This document shows, in pieces, positions 12,020 to 22,884 of a DNA stretch of 64,000 bases. The notes under the pieces are model-generated. The model was not told where the DNA came from and did no database searches. It saw only the letters and a list, made by a program, of their open reading frames with translations. Within the stretch, counting starts at the first letter, position 1, and each line of letters starts with the position of its first letter. The stretch is from Terramyces sp. JEL0728 (Eukaryota > Chytridiomycota > Chytridiomycetes > Rhizophydiales > Terramycetaceae), in NCBI GenBank assembly GCA_027603945.1, contig JADIIU010000003.1, positions 248,001 to 312,000 of the forward strand. Direction: 5' to 3'. The position numbers and the translations under genes are program-made.

Positions 12020-12182
12020 TAAACATAATCCGCTCAGTACAAGAATGCAGTTCGCTTGTACCTCCATGTGGTATAATGGTTCAATGAGTCTATCGTGGGC
12101 GTTCATGAAACAAAACCAACCTATTTTGGGAATCATTAGCCAGAAAAAGAAGGCACTCGAAAACTTTCCATTACATCGAAAG

Positions 12183-13049
12183 ATGCTCTACTTGTTTACC
12201 ATGATGGCAGCAGTCATGGCCGACTCTTGTCCAAGCACAGCGACCAAACCGATTCCAGTTTATGTACACTTTTACTAATCTCAGGGACCACTGGCTAGTC
12301 ACTGGCAATGCCCAACAGACGTTTGCTTTACCAAATACAATTTGACTGTAACTTTTTCAGCTTCCAACGAAACCGCAAAGTGCGCATCAAAGCTGTGTAT
12401 ATCAGACGACTCTTCGCAGCAACTGTATCAGATGATTATAGACAGTAATATCCCGACTGAAAACTTTACTGCCCGTTTCAATGTCGAAAATTGTGATTCT
12501 GTTGGGATAAACTCATTTGGTGGCGGCCTTGGGTACATATTGGGACTGTCTCCCTATGTTACTGTCCCTAATTTTAAACCGCCGCCAAGTACAACTGCGG
12601 CTCCAACAATTGATTTGCCAAGTGGAAATGCTCCAGATATTACTGTGATTACAATTAAAGGCAGACCCTCCCCGTCACCAAACGGACATTCATTTTCTGC
12701 AAATTCAGTGAATACCAATTCAAAGCCGGCACCGTTAAATTCTGCCAATTCGAATTCCATATCATCTATTAATACTAATGGAAGTGATAATAGCCTCAAT
12801 ACAGATACCACATCCAATTCAAACCCGGTTCAACCCCAAGGTTCCGGCAATTCAGTTACAAATTCTGGAAATTTAGTAACCTCAAACAGCGATGGAGGGA
12901 CAAATGCAGCTGGTTTAAATCCCTCACGAAATACCAATCAAAATAGCCCAGCAGACAACGCGGATTCGCAGCAACCGCAAAATAATTCTGGGACAAACAA
13001 CTTTTCTTTCATGAATTATTTGGTTTCTTTATCTATACTAATTTTTTAA
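12183..13049 (+). CDS. Six-cysteine GPI-type surface protein, paralog 2
   Basis: A 281-residue paralog. Signal peptide MLYLFTMMAAVMA, then the six-Cys domain (CPTDVC, CASKLC, final Cys in VENC), then about 130 residues dominated by Asn, Ser, Thr and Pro, ending in a hydrophobic tail (NYLVSLSILIF). A 21-nt intron at 12264-12284 lies after the codons for PVY; without it the domain is interrupted by a stop. I chose the ATG at 12183 because it starts the signal peptide; an upstream in-frame ATG at 12045 would bury it. The Asn/Ser-rich stretch looks like a cell-wall or surface stalk. The role is unknown; adhesion or host contact is a guess. Confidence 0.75.
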
Positions 13050-13118
13050 TATATATTTTTTCCAATTGCGGGATCGTTGCGTCTCACTCGATATTGTGAC
13101 CACTCATTTTTTTCTGTA

Positions 13119-13828
13119 ATGAAAGCGCTGTACTTGATAATCAGTACGGCTTCTGGGTGCTTGCCAACAGACATTGATACCAGGCTGTTGCAATTGACCG
13201 TCTATGTAACTTGGATTAATCTTAGACAACTGACCCCACAGACGGGTGCTTGACACAGATATGCTTTCCCACATTCCATAAATCAATTTATATCTCTCCA
13301 AGCACTACTTATGAAAAGCTTTGTAATGCAACAATGTGTATCACAGAGAAAGAGGAAGAGACTCTGGATAAATTCCTGACTACAGCGAGACTATCTTCTC
13401 ATTTGGGAAAGTTTGAATACACCGTAGGTAACTGCTCTCAAAGCTACAACAAGAGTTTGCCCCTCTTTGTAGGCAAGAATCCGCCAACACCAACTACCAA
13501 TGCTGCAGCCATTCAAATTCAAACTCAGACGGACGGAGTACTTGTGCAAACTATACAAATTACCAATCGGCTACTGCAAACTGCACGAGCAACCATGCAG
13601 TCCCCACAGATACAGACTATGGCGCCAAGCAACAATTTGTTGAATAATGGAAAACTCCCCACAAGCACTCTGGCTTCCATTACAAATCAACTGCCAACTG
13701 AGGCTGTAATGAATCCAAACACACTGCAACAGAATTCGCAAGCAGCAACAACCACAAGCGGTACACCTCCAAAACTCCGCTGCACGGCTCGCTACTCCTC
13801 AATTATCCTGCTACTGTTAATAATCTAA
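13119..13828 (+). CDS. Six-cysteine GPI-type surface protein, paralog 3
   Basis: A 229-residue paralog. Signal-like start MKALYLIISTASG, six-Cys domain (CLTQIC, CNATMC, final Cys in VGNC), a Gln/Thr/Asn-rich stalk and hydrophobic C-terminus (SIILLLLII). The 20-nt intron at 13206-13225 sits at the same place as in paralog 2, after LTVY, so this intron predates their split. The joined exon reads VYTTDPTDGC. The Gln- and Thr-rich stalk (IQTQTD, VQTIQIT) differs in composition from the Asn/Ser stalk of paralog 2, which indicates fast divergence outside the cysteine core. Confidence 0.75.
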
Positions 13829-13955
13829 GGAATGTTTAGGCAAAACTATATTTAAATACATCTTAGCTTGCTCTTTTCTATCATCTTGAAACGGTCAAGT
13901 GGTACAACGCTTGGCCACTTCCAAATCGGGACTGGCAAGTCTTTTCACTTTTTCA

Positions 13956-14775
13956 ATGAAGCTGCATTGGCTGGTGGTTGCACAGGCACTTGCAAATAAA
14001 AAGAAGACTTGTCCTATACCTACCGACGATTACTTTGTTATTGTGTACGGAGAAAAAGTCAAGGACTTGCCATGTGGGTCAACGCTGTGTCTGAATTTCA
14101 TGGGCAGCTCATTCAATGTTCAAGCGTACAAGGAAAACGCTTACTGCAATTCAGATTTATGTACAGATCTCGACTCATTCCTATACTACTTTAGCGACGA
14201 TAACAATGAAAAGTCTAGTGTGATTGAATGGAAAATAGGAAGCTGTGACGAATCAGGTTCAGGAACAGTATCAAGGCTATTCCCAATGGGCGGAAGCCCC
14301 AAACCACCGCCAGTTCAAACAACGCAGATTGCACCACAAATCGGCGGCGGTCAGGGCGGTGTAATTATAGATACAATTACAAGGCCGCAGTTGCATCCTG
14401 GTGGATCTTTCAGAACGGCACCTGGTAGCCTACAACCCACTGCTGCAGCTCAAGTAGATTTCTTGGCCGGACCATCTGCTCTACCCGCAATGAATGTCGG
14501 CCCAACCCCAGTTCCAGCAGCTGTAGGAGAGCCTGGACAATCGCCTTTATCTCAACTAAATGCTGCCAATTCGGTTTCAACTGGATCTATACCTAGCAGC
14601 CTTGCTCCTGGAATTACAAACCTGACTGATTTAGGGGCAAAAGCATCACAAACGGATTCTAACACGGCTGCTGTAACAAATACAAAATCAAATGCGCAAG
14701 GTATCCCTTACTAACTTAGCAATCTTTTCAACACTGCAATTATTAATATTATTGATCCTGGCATTTATCATTTAA
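13956..14775 (+). CDS. Six-cysteine GPI-type surface protein, paralog 4
   Basis: A 266-residue paralog. Signal peptide MKLHWLVVAQALA, six-Cys domain (CGSTLC, CNSDLC, final Cys in IGSC), and a Pro/Gly/Gln-rich stalk. A 19-nt intron at 14701-14719, with a perfect TACTAAC box, precedes a 56-nt last exon. That exon supplies the hydrophobic tail (LQLLILLILAFII) that all four paralogs share; the unspliced frame ends without it. This paralog lacks the introns of the other three, so intron positions in the family are labile. The likely product is a GPI-anchored surface protein. Confidence 0.75.
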
Positions 14776-14876
14776 AACTATTAAAATAAACTACATTATA
14801 GACTACCTTATATATTGTGCGATGGTAGCCAAACTACTTTTAACCAATCGTAATTAAACCACATGAAAACTTAAAT

Positions 14877-16176
14877 TTATTCATCAGCATCAGCATTTCC
14901 TTCAGTATCGACTTCTTCTTCAGGTAAATCCTCTTCGCTTTCAATCAATTTGTTGGCATTACGAGCATCAACATTCATTTCGTGATCAGGAATTGGGTGC
15001 AATCCATTAGATTTATGTGTTTCGATCCAATTCTTTACAAAGATCGCTCCTTTCATAAAGTTGCGACGGCTATATTTTTTGAAGAGGCTGTTTTGAGGGT
15101 TCTTCAAAAGGTATTCAAGATATAATTGGACAGTGGAGGACATTTCCTGTTCTTGATATCCAGAGTAGTGAACCAAGTTCTTGTTCTATTGTTAAGCAGG
15201 CGAATACCCATGGGCCTCTGTTCAACATGTGTCTGGCAAGATAGTGTGCCGACGAAGCTACGAGAGAAGCAGGGGTAACAAGGAAGCGGTGATCGACCAA
15301 AGAGATTTCCATCAAGTACTTTGCCAAAGTACGAGTTTGAATATCATAGTCGTCGGCTTTGCTACTTCTTCGCAAAAACGACATTGGGGTAGGGTATTGA
15401 AGACCAAACTTTAGCACTTGCAGAACGTATCGCTCGGCTTTTACAATTTCATCTTCGGTATAGCCATCTTCGGCCATATATAAAAAGTTTTGAATGCTTG
15501 GCGAAACTACTTCTTCGTATTTCGATGCGATAAACAAAGAAGTAACGCCAACCAATTGGAGTTTTTGTAGAGCAACTACACGGAGGGACAGGAATCGGTC
15601 AATAATATTAACGGCCAAATATAAGGTTTCTGGCAAGAGTCTAAACTTTACATGGACTTCAATGAGCCAATCAATGAGAATTGAGCGCATTTTCCATTGC
15701 AATTCCTTTTGCATATCCATATAATCGGCATTTGGCAGGCATTGTTTCTGCGTTAGTTTCAAAATACTTCTAATTCACGCAGATACTCAAAAATGTCCTC
15801 GACATATTCAGACACCATCACTGGATCATGTAAATCTTCGAGATCCAAGTCGTCATGATCAATGGTACGCGCTTTCTTTTGAACCTGGACTTCAGGTTTA
15901 TCTAATTGCTCTTCAGTCTTGCGCTTCTCTACATCTTTTTTTACAACCTTCTTTTTCGCAACTGGCTTTACCACTGGCTTCTTTTTGGCGGCTTGCTGCT
16001 ACAATGAGAGAGAACAAACCTTCTGTACGTTACTCAAATCGCCAAGAGCAGCTCGCTTAACTGGTTTAACAGCTTTCTTTTCCTTTTCTTTTTGAATTTG
16101 AACGTTTTGCTGTTGAGGACGTGCTCGCAATACTCTGCTCTAAAGTTAAAGCGATAGCTACTTGAGTGGTAAACAT
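14877..16176 (-). CDS. G2/mitotic cyclin B
   Basis: A 404-residue B-type cyclin that activates Cdk1 at mitosis. A destruction box RAALGDLSN (RxxLxxxxN) lies near residue 40, followed by a Lys-rich linker. The cyclin box starts at MRSILIDWLIEVH and contains KYEEVVSP, and the C-terminal cyclin fold contains RGPWNKNLVHYSGY. Four introns are spliced: 16140-16161, 15999-16019, 15748-15767 and 15186-15207 (20-22 nt). Exon 1 codes for only five residues (MFTTQ). The 15186 intron carries CTTAACAATAG, the clearest branch-acceptor combination in the window. The acidic C-terminal tail ends at 14877. Confidence 0.95.
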
Positions 16177-16631
16177 GGTGGGACTGATTTGGATTGCTGT
16201 CCTGAAAGTGGACATTTTTTCAATTTATACTGTACCAGGGTTAGGGTTAGAGCGCGTGTTATTAGCAACATTACATTGTATACAAATTGGTGGAAAAGCT
16301 GGAGACAGATCAGTTAACAGCTTCCAATACAGGCTTGTAGTGATTGGTTTATATCAGATCTACTATTACCACACTTGCACACTAATGGAGCACAGACATT
16401 AGATTTTTGGTCTTTGTTTCGCGCGAGTCTGGTTTATAATTGCTGCGAAGAATACTATGAGATAAATTTGCTTATTTCCTCTTTACTGCGTGCAATAATT
16501 GCTGGCCACCATCTGGACTAATTATTCACAGTGGCTCAAGTGGTAACCACACCTTTGATTTTCTAGAACTGCTGCTTATGAGATTATTTTTGGTTTGGCG
16601 TGTTTACTTTTTTTCTTTTTTTTTTGGAGAA
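16177..16631. other. Intergenic region between cyclin B and RPF1
   Basis: This 455-bp stretch is among the longer gene-free ones in the window and presumably holds both divergent promoters. It contains a tandem TTAGGG element (annotated separately). A short open frame at 16166-16402 shows no recognisable protein. I see no RNA gene. Confidence 0.6.
16237..16250 (+). promoter_or_regulatory. Tandem TTAGGG (telomere-repeat-like) element
   Basis: The sequence AGGGTTAGGGTTAG lies about 65 bp upstream of the cyclin B start. TTAGGG is the usual fungal telomere repeat, and internal copies serve as binding sites for TRF-like/Tbf1 general regulatory factors in fungal promoters. Use as such a site is inference; a chance or relic telomere sequence is possible. 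Confidence 0.4.
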
Positions 16632-17579
16632 ATGAGGGATATCAAAAACAAGATTAAAAGAAGCCAGATTTACCAAAAGCTGAAAAAAGAAAAGACCACG
16701 AATGACATTAAGGAAAGGAAGGCAAGGAAAAAGCAAGAAGAATTGCAGCCGGAGCTCAAGGAACAGAGACTGCAGCAAAACCAACAGAAAACATTGGAAA
16801 ATTTAAGAGAAGTGGATGAGACTATTGTGCTAGGAGATGAAGAGGTTGAGCAAGCAGAAGACGAATTCGACGGTAGGTAGTCCTAATACCAGGTTATTTC
16901 AAACAAGGAATAGAACCAAAGATATTAATCACAACTTCCAGACGTTGCCCAGGACCAGTGTATGAATTTGTTGATGAATTCGTCGGCATCTTCCCAAATG
17001 CAGAGTTTGTCAAACGTTCGAGTCAATTTGAAATCAAAAAGATTATTGAAATTGCAAACTCACGGAATTACACTGGTACAAAATGGCTGACTTTAGATTT
17101 GATTATTGTTAACCATGACAAGAAAATGCCAAATGCAGTGACGATTATTCATTTGCCAGAAGGACCAACCGCCCACTTCAAACTATCGGGGATCAAATTA
17201 AATAATGACATTAGAGGACACGGAAAGCTACAGGACTACAAGCCAGAACTAATATTAAATAATTTCACAACGAGGTGATTCTAGCTAACGTAGATTGGGC
17301 CACACGGTTGGCAAAATGTTTTCCACTCTATTTCCACAGCAGCCAGATTTCAAGGGGAGACAAGCTGTCACTATACATAATCAGCGCGATTTCATATTCT
17401 TTAGAAGACACAGATATGTATTCCGTAACGGTGAAAAGGTAGATATTCAAGAAATTGGTCCAAGATTTACGTTGAAGCTGCAATGGCTGCAGAATGGATT
17501 ATTTGATACAAAATATGGTGCATTTGAATGGGTGCACAAACCTGAATTAGATACTAGCAGAAGAAAGTTCCATTTGTAA
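16632..17579 (+). CDS. RPF1: Ribosome production factor 1 (Brix domain)
   Basis: Nucleolar protein needed for 60S subunit maturation. The 295-residue product has a basic N-terminus ([15 protein letters not shown]) and then the Brix domain: [44 protein letters not shown]-like [15 protein letters not shown] and [12 protein letters not shown]. It ends [13 protein letters not shown] as in human RPF1. Introns are 16873-16892, 17076-17096 and 17275-17293. The middle one is 21 nt with no stop and in frame; I call it an intron because removal gives [11 protein letters not shown], matching the family without insertion. The ATG at 16632 is preferred over an upstream in-frame one that would add hydrophobic residues. 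Confidence 0.95.
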
Positions 17580-17598
17580 TAAACTAGTTACATTAAAT

Positions 17599-19093
17599 TT
17601 ATTCTTTATCAACGTAGTTCGCCATGGGGTCGTCATGTCTTTTTCTAGTAATGCGATACGCTTCAAGTTGTTCTGGTGTCATATGGTCTCCATCAACGAA
17701 TTTATTTTTACGCATCTTTTCAACTTCTTCTCTGACCTTTTCTTGATCCAATTCACCATCATCTGTCCGAACCTTTTTAGTTTGTCTGTTTTCAATCTTT
17801 TGTTCCTTGTTTTGCTCAGCAAGTGATTTCGTGGTGCGTTTCATCGAAGAGCGAGTTATTTGGTTCTTTTCAGCGTCAATAGCCGCCTGTCCACCACAAT
17901 AAGAACCCTTTAATAGAGAGTGGCAGCACTTATAGCCCCATTCCCCACCTCTCCAAAAACTGCCCCATATATTAGTGTGGTTGCCAGTCAATCTAATATT
18001 ATAAAGCTATTACATGTCTTCAGGATATCTGGATTTAGGTATATTGATTTGTCCTTTTATAACTTCGCCGGTAGCAGAGTATTCAACATACTGCTCTGTT
18101 TGCGCGAGCAACAGCTCTTGCGGAACAGATTCCAAGTGCTCTTTTCCGCCGTACTTTTCTAATAGAGACTCGCGCTCCAATTGAGATTCGATATTAGGCT
18201 TGTCTGCATATTGTTTAAACATCAGTTCGTCCTGGGTTGGATTGATATTAGCCAAGGTTTTTTGACCTCGTTTTTCAGCTTCCCACGCAAAAGACTGCAT
18301 TTTTGTAACCTGCCATTAAAACAAATTACCTCTGCATATTGCCCAGTGTATCTTGTAAAGTTATCTCCCGCGTACATCACTTGAGTCGGATCTAGCTTAG
18401 TAATAACGCACCTTTGCCTTCGTATGGGTTATCTCTCATGGTACGTGTTTTAGGGTCGTAGTAGGCCGATTCCAAGTCCAAGTTACGAAGGTATTTCGCA
18501 GTATCTTCTCTGATACGCAGGTTACGCACTGTAACTCTTGTTTTGTCATCCACACGCTGACCGACAGCCTCTCCTCTTTCTGCATATTTTTCTTCGTCAT
18601 CACTATCATCTAATTCTTTGGAATCCTTTGATATCTCCTGTCGTTTTGCTTTCCTTTTTTCTTCGACCAACTCCCACTCCTCAACTTGTCTCAGCTGCTC
18701 TTCAGGATTATACCCATTCCAGCGATCTCGTTTCGCATCAAATCCGAGTTCAAGTTTTTGTACAACTTCGTCCGGCTGAATATCCATTCCGGTCCATTTG
18801 GCTCCTTTCTTTCTTGGTCTTTCTAGACATTCTTTTGTTTTATGGGACATTGCTCCACAATTTTCACAAGCGCCTTTTCTGTATTTTGTAGAAGCCGGTC
18901 CTTGAAACTTTCCTCTCTCATACCATTTATCAAACTTGTCAATTTTCTCTGGTTTGAAGGAGGTTGCTAATTCCCGATCCAAGTACCATGGTTTCTTGGC
19001 AATGAATAACGGAATATGGGGATTCAGAGGCTTTTCTTCTGGTTCTCCTGTCTTTGCCTTCCTCTGTTCTCTGACGATCTCTTCCGTTGACAT
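17599..19093 (-). CDS. SLU7: Pre-mRNA splicing factor SLU7
   Basis: Second-step spliceosome factor involved in 3' splice-site selection when the branch-to-AG distance is long. The 477-residue product shows KKPWYLDRE, the CCHC zinc knuckle [45 protein letters not shown], the C-terminal [17 protein letters not shown] and the ending DDPMANYV. Introns: 18392-18411, 18310-18329 and 17993-18013. Length and motifs look complete. Its presence is notable in a genome whose introns have almost no branch-to-AG spacing. It is convergent with RPF1, with 19 nt between the two stop codons. Confidence 0.97.
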
Positions 19094-19367
19094 TTTGTTT
19101 TTTCAAAACAAAAAGTGTGGCAAATATTATCTGGGAAAATACAAAGATAATTGAAAGGTGAAATGGGACGAATTCTTAGTGAATGGACGCACAATTTACC
19201 GCATCAAATAAACTTTGGTAGTTAAAAGTACAAAGTGAGTAATAGCATCCAACTCCAAGAAAATCAAACGCAAAGTTATCCCAGCTCTTTGCTTTTGTTG
19301 GCTATAAAATTATTTGTCTTTGCCCAATAAAATTGGCCATTATGTCGATGACGTTTCTTCTCTCAGA

Positions 19368-20417
19368 ATGAGCTCGCCGCAGCCTGATGTAGCAGATGCC
19401 AGCAGCTACGTATACGGATTTGGATGGGTATTTATGTGTCTTAGCATTCTTTGTTCGAATTATGTTGCTTTCAGGATTGGATATACGTACAAAAAACGCG
19501 GGAGACTGCCAGTTACTCTTCGATTTCCATTCTACATCGCATGTACAGATTTGATGCTATCTTATTCGCTGATGTTTGGCCAGTCACATAACGTAGTGTA
19601 TAATGAAGATTGGGATGGCGTTATGTGTCACTTTACAGCTACATTGGTGAGCATTGCTGTGTTCTCTAATATGATATTAATCTTCTGTATCACATTAATC
19701 ACATATTTCTCGGTGGTAAAGAATAGACCGCTCGACTTGGGGTCTAGAGATTGGAAACTGGTCTTGACGGTATTGGGGTGTTCACTTTTTTTGGCTGGGG
19801 TTAGTATCCCGTCCACAGGAAAGTCCAGATATTGGGTAATCATTTACTAATCAAGTGCTATGGAAAGGATTATGATCCGCAGAAACTTATCCAGATTCTG
19901 TCAACAGGTTTGGAAATCTTGATGTTTATCGGAGTCCTCTACTTTTCAGCTAATGTATATCTAGTGATCAACAAAAATATTCAGCTGCTCAAAGCTGCCA
20001 ACAGCAAGCTAGACAATATTCCCATGAGCACACTTCCCGAAACGAAAATATCAATAGCACAGAGCAGTACCTTTGAAAAAGCCTCAAATACTGAGAAAGA
20101 GGTGTCGTCTCCAACCAAAAAGTCGCACTATCAAGCCAAAACTGAAAGGATTAAGAAACTTTCTGACGCCGCAGCTAGAAAGATTCTCATGTTCATTTTA
20201 AACTACTTTATACAGTGGTAAATCTACTTTGATAACAGGACGTCAGTGGTTCCTTATTGCCTAGGTTCATTATTCAACTACTATGCAGACTGGGTGTACA
20301 TTATTTGTAATATTGGCATGAATTGGTAATTTAACTTAATGCAGTGGAGGGATACTGAATTTAATTGCGATATATATAAATCAAGGTTGGAGGGATACCA
20401 TCGAGTCGGATAACTAA
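19368..20417 (+). CDS. Seven-TM receptor (cAMP-receptor/Git3-like), paralog A
   Basis: A 329-residue polytopic protein with seven hydrophobic segments. Between TM1 and TM2 is PVTLRFPFYIACTD; TM3 contains MCHFTATLVSIAVFSN; a charged loop (about residues 225-275) separates TM5 from TM6; the end carries NYYADW and IGMNCGGILN. The pattern resembles fungal/dictyostelid cAMP-receptor-like GPCRs, but no ligand can be named. Introns: 19836-19855, 20218-20238 and 20326-20344. The ATG at 19368 gives a short extracellular N-terminus. Paralog B follows in tandem, and a truncated third copy lies 8 kb downstream. Confidence 0.8.
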
Positions 20418-20824
20418 ACTATTCACGCTTGATGGAAATCAATAAACTCGGACTGTAATTAGTTGAAACAGAGCTAAATTATTAGCCTTATGATTCACTG
20501 ATTTTCCCTCGTGTTTCAATTTTTTAGATCGCGTAATTAATCTACCAGAATGATAATTTACAAAATATCCAAAAGAGATACAAATTAGCTGAATATAGCC
20601 AGATATGCTTTTTTGTATTCTCTGACCAATGCCTTGGTCCAGTTCGACTCCTATTGACGATGGCTGCTAATAAATTAGCAAGGTGAATCGACCTTTATAT
20701 CCCTCTCTTTTATAGACTATACCTTCATTCCAAAGCATTTCCCTAGTTGGCTGCTATGCGAAAAGTCAAGTCGGACAATTTGATCACGTCAGCTACTGCC
20801 GACTTTTCCCTTCTATTATAATTA
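20418..20824. other. Intergenic region between the tandem 7TM genes
   Basis: About 400 bp, AT-rich, without a convincing open frame, RNA gene or repeat. It presumably holds the terminator of paralog A and the promoter of paralog B. Confidence 0.6.
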
Positions 20825-21805
20825 ATGAGCAGTATAGACCCACAGGATGAAGGATATCTAGTTTACGGAATTGGATGGTCGTGTATGTTTGTCAGTATTC
20901 TATGCTCAAGTTACATTATTGTTAGAGTAATCAGGAGATGGAAGAAAGCTGGTGCGCTACCACTCACAGTACGGTTCCCATTCTACATTGCATTCACGGA
21001 TATCTTTCTTGCATTTGCATTATTTCTGGACCAAGTGCATGATGTGTTATATGGTTCAAACTGGGAAGGGATAATGTGCAAAGCAACTGCAACACTAGTG
21101 GGGATAGCGGTATTTTCGAATATGACTCTTATTCTGTGTATATCATTTTTCACATATTACTCGGTAGTTCTAGGAAGAAATCTGGATTACGGGACAAATG
21201 ATTGGAAGTTGTTTATGATTGTTCTGCTATTCGCATCTACTGTTGCATTCGCAGGATTACCATCGGCAGGACCTTCTAGATATTGGTATTCCTCTATTGA
21301 CCCAGGTGTTTTGACGAAAGCTACACAAAAGATAAATCTCTTAGCATAATGGCTCTGTGCGTGGAATGCACCATCTTCATGTCTGTATTCTTCTTTTCGT
21401 CTCAGGTTTACCTCAAAATTATGTTGCTGATGCGCCAATCGCTCATTTTGGATAATAAATCAAGCGGAATAGACCCCCAGTCAAGCTCAATAGCATCGAA
21501 ATCGCAAGTACCAACTGCAAAAAATGGTGTGCCAGTCAAAGCTGAAAAAAGTAAGAGATATACAAAGATGACAAGGACAGCGAGCAGAAAAGTCTTGAGC
21601 TACATATTGAATTATTTCATACAGTGGACATCAGCAGTCCCGACAACGGTGGGGAATTTATTTGATTACTATGCGGATTGGACTGTGGTATTGGCAAATA
21701 TCGGAATGAATTGGTAGTTGACTGTTAAACTTTAGCGGCGGCATGCTGAATTTGGTTTGGTTTATTCACAATGAAGGATGGGTAGACAGGGAAGAGGAAG
21801 AATGA
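20825..21805 (+). CDS. Seven-TM receptor (cAMP-receptor/Git3-like), paralog B
   Basis: A 312-residue tandem paralog of the preceding receptor: LTVRFPFYIAFTD, MCKATATLVGIAVFSN, YFIQWTSAVP, NLFDYYADW, IGMNCGGMLN. Introns at 21286-21305 and 21714-21735 match two of the three introns of paralog A. The third site (TG|G in the TFIQWTS-like segment) is uninterrupted here. The first splice restores RYWCFDESYTKDKS in place of a shifted read. The C-terminus is short and acidic (VDREEEE). The receptor class call rests on topology and a few motifs only. Confidence 0.8.
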
Positions 21806-21912
21806 TCTTCTGTTTTAATAAAGATATCTCTCATTAGCGGCGCCGTAGTCTCCGTCAATACTGCCTGGTTATGCATAATATCGGCATCTTCCAAGATTAG
21901 TTCCATAATTTA

Positions 21913-22810
21913 TTATTTATGATATGATCCTAGAACCATGAAATCCAAGACTTTGGCTTTAAAAATCTTCATCGCTTGCTGAACCTTGACATCGTTCATA
22001 TGCCCATCAAATTGCATAAAAAACATGTAATGCCATAACCCTTTTCCACTGGGACGACTGTCAATTTTCGTCAGATTGAAGCCATGATCTTTGATGATTG
22101 CCAGCGCGTCGCATAGACTTCCGGGCTGGTCATGGTTCAAGGTGAACATTACCAATGTTCCATCGCTTCCAGTTGGTGTTCCAGCTTTCTTTCCTATCAC
22201 AAAAAACCTGGTAGTATTGTTTGCCAAGTTTTCAATATCTCTCACTACTACTTTTAAATTAAATAAATCTGCGCATGCTATAGGAGAAATTCCAGCTGAA
22301 GTTGGTTCGGATTTAGCTCTTTCTGCAGCCTGCGCGGTTGAACCAACCGGCACTCGACTTGCATGTGGTAAATGCTCATCCAGCCATTGAGAACACTGCC
22401 CTAACGCCTATATTAAATAAATATACTTCCGGATGGCTATACACTTTTTCAATCCGTTCTAAATCAGTTTCCAAACCAAGCAGGTTATGATGCACAGTGA
22501 GATAATGCTGGTTTAAAATGACAAATCCATCTGGCTGATCAGAGTCCTTTGAATGCTTTGTATTTACGAAATAGTCTAATGATTGTAATACGGTTCCGAA
22601 CGTGGAATTTTCAAATGGGACAATCCCATAATCTGCCTTGGATAATTGCACTGTCTGTAAAACTTTGGCTATCGACTGGCAAGGGACAAACTCTGCATCT
22701 TTGAACACTTGCGCTGCACATTCATAAGAAAAGGTTCCTTTTGGCCCTAAAAATGCTACTTGCGCTGTATGTTTCGTTTTTTTCGCTGGTTGCATTTTAC
22801 AAGAAATCAT
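21913..22810 (-). CDS. PHA2: Prephenate dehydratase
   Basis: Converts prephenate to phenylpyruvate in phenylalanine biosynthesis. The 292-residue protein has VAFLGPKGTFSYECA at the start, the catalytic segment NNTTRFFVIG (TRF motif), and a C-terminal ACT domain with LAIIKDHGFNLTKIDSRPS, the Phe-binding ESRP-like motif. One 19-nt intron (22408-22426) joins KVYSHPE to ALGQCSQWL. The ATG at 22810 is the first in frame; one at 22795 is also possible. Retention of this pathway suggests the organism is not an extreme auxotroph. Confidence 0.95.
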
Positions 22811-22884
22811 CACCACCTCAAAATGGCTATTCTACCGCGAGAGAATTTAAAGTATTTTATTAATACAAAAAGATTTAACAGCGT

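Noticed and set aside
12045..12182. Upstream in-frame ATG of six-Cys paralog 2.
   Set aside because: It would place 46 polar residues before an otherwise perfect signal peptide.
16166..16402. Plus-strand frame starting at the cyclin B promoter.
   Set aside because: Overlaps cyclin B exon 1 antisense and encodes no recognisable domain.
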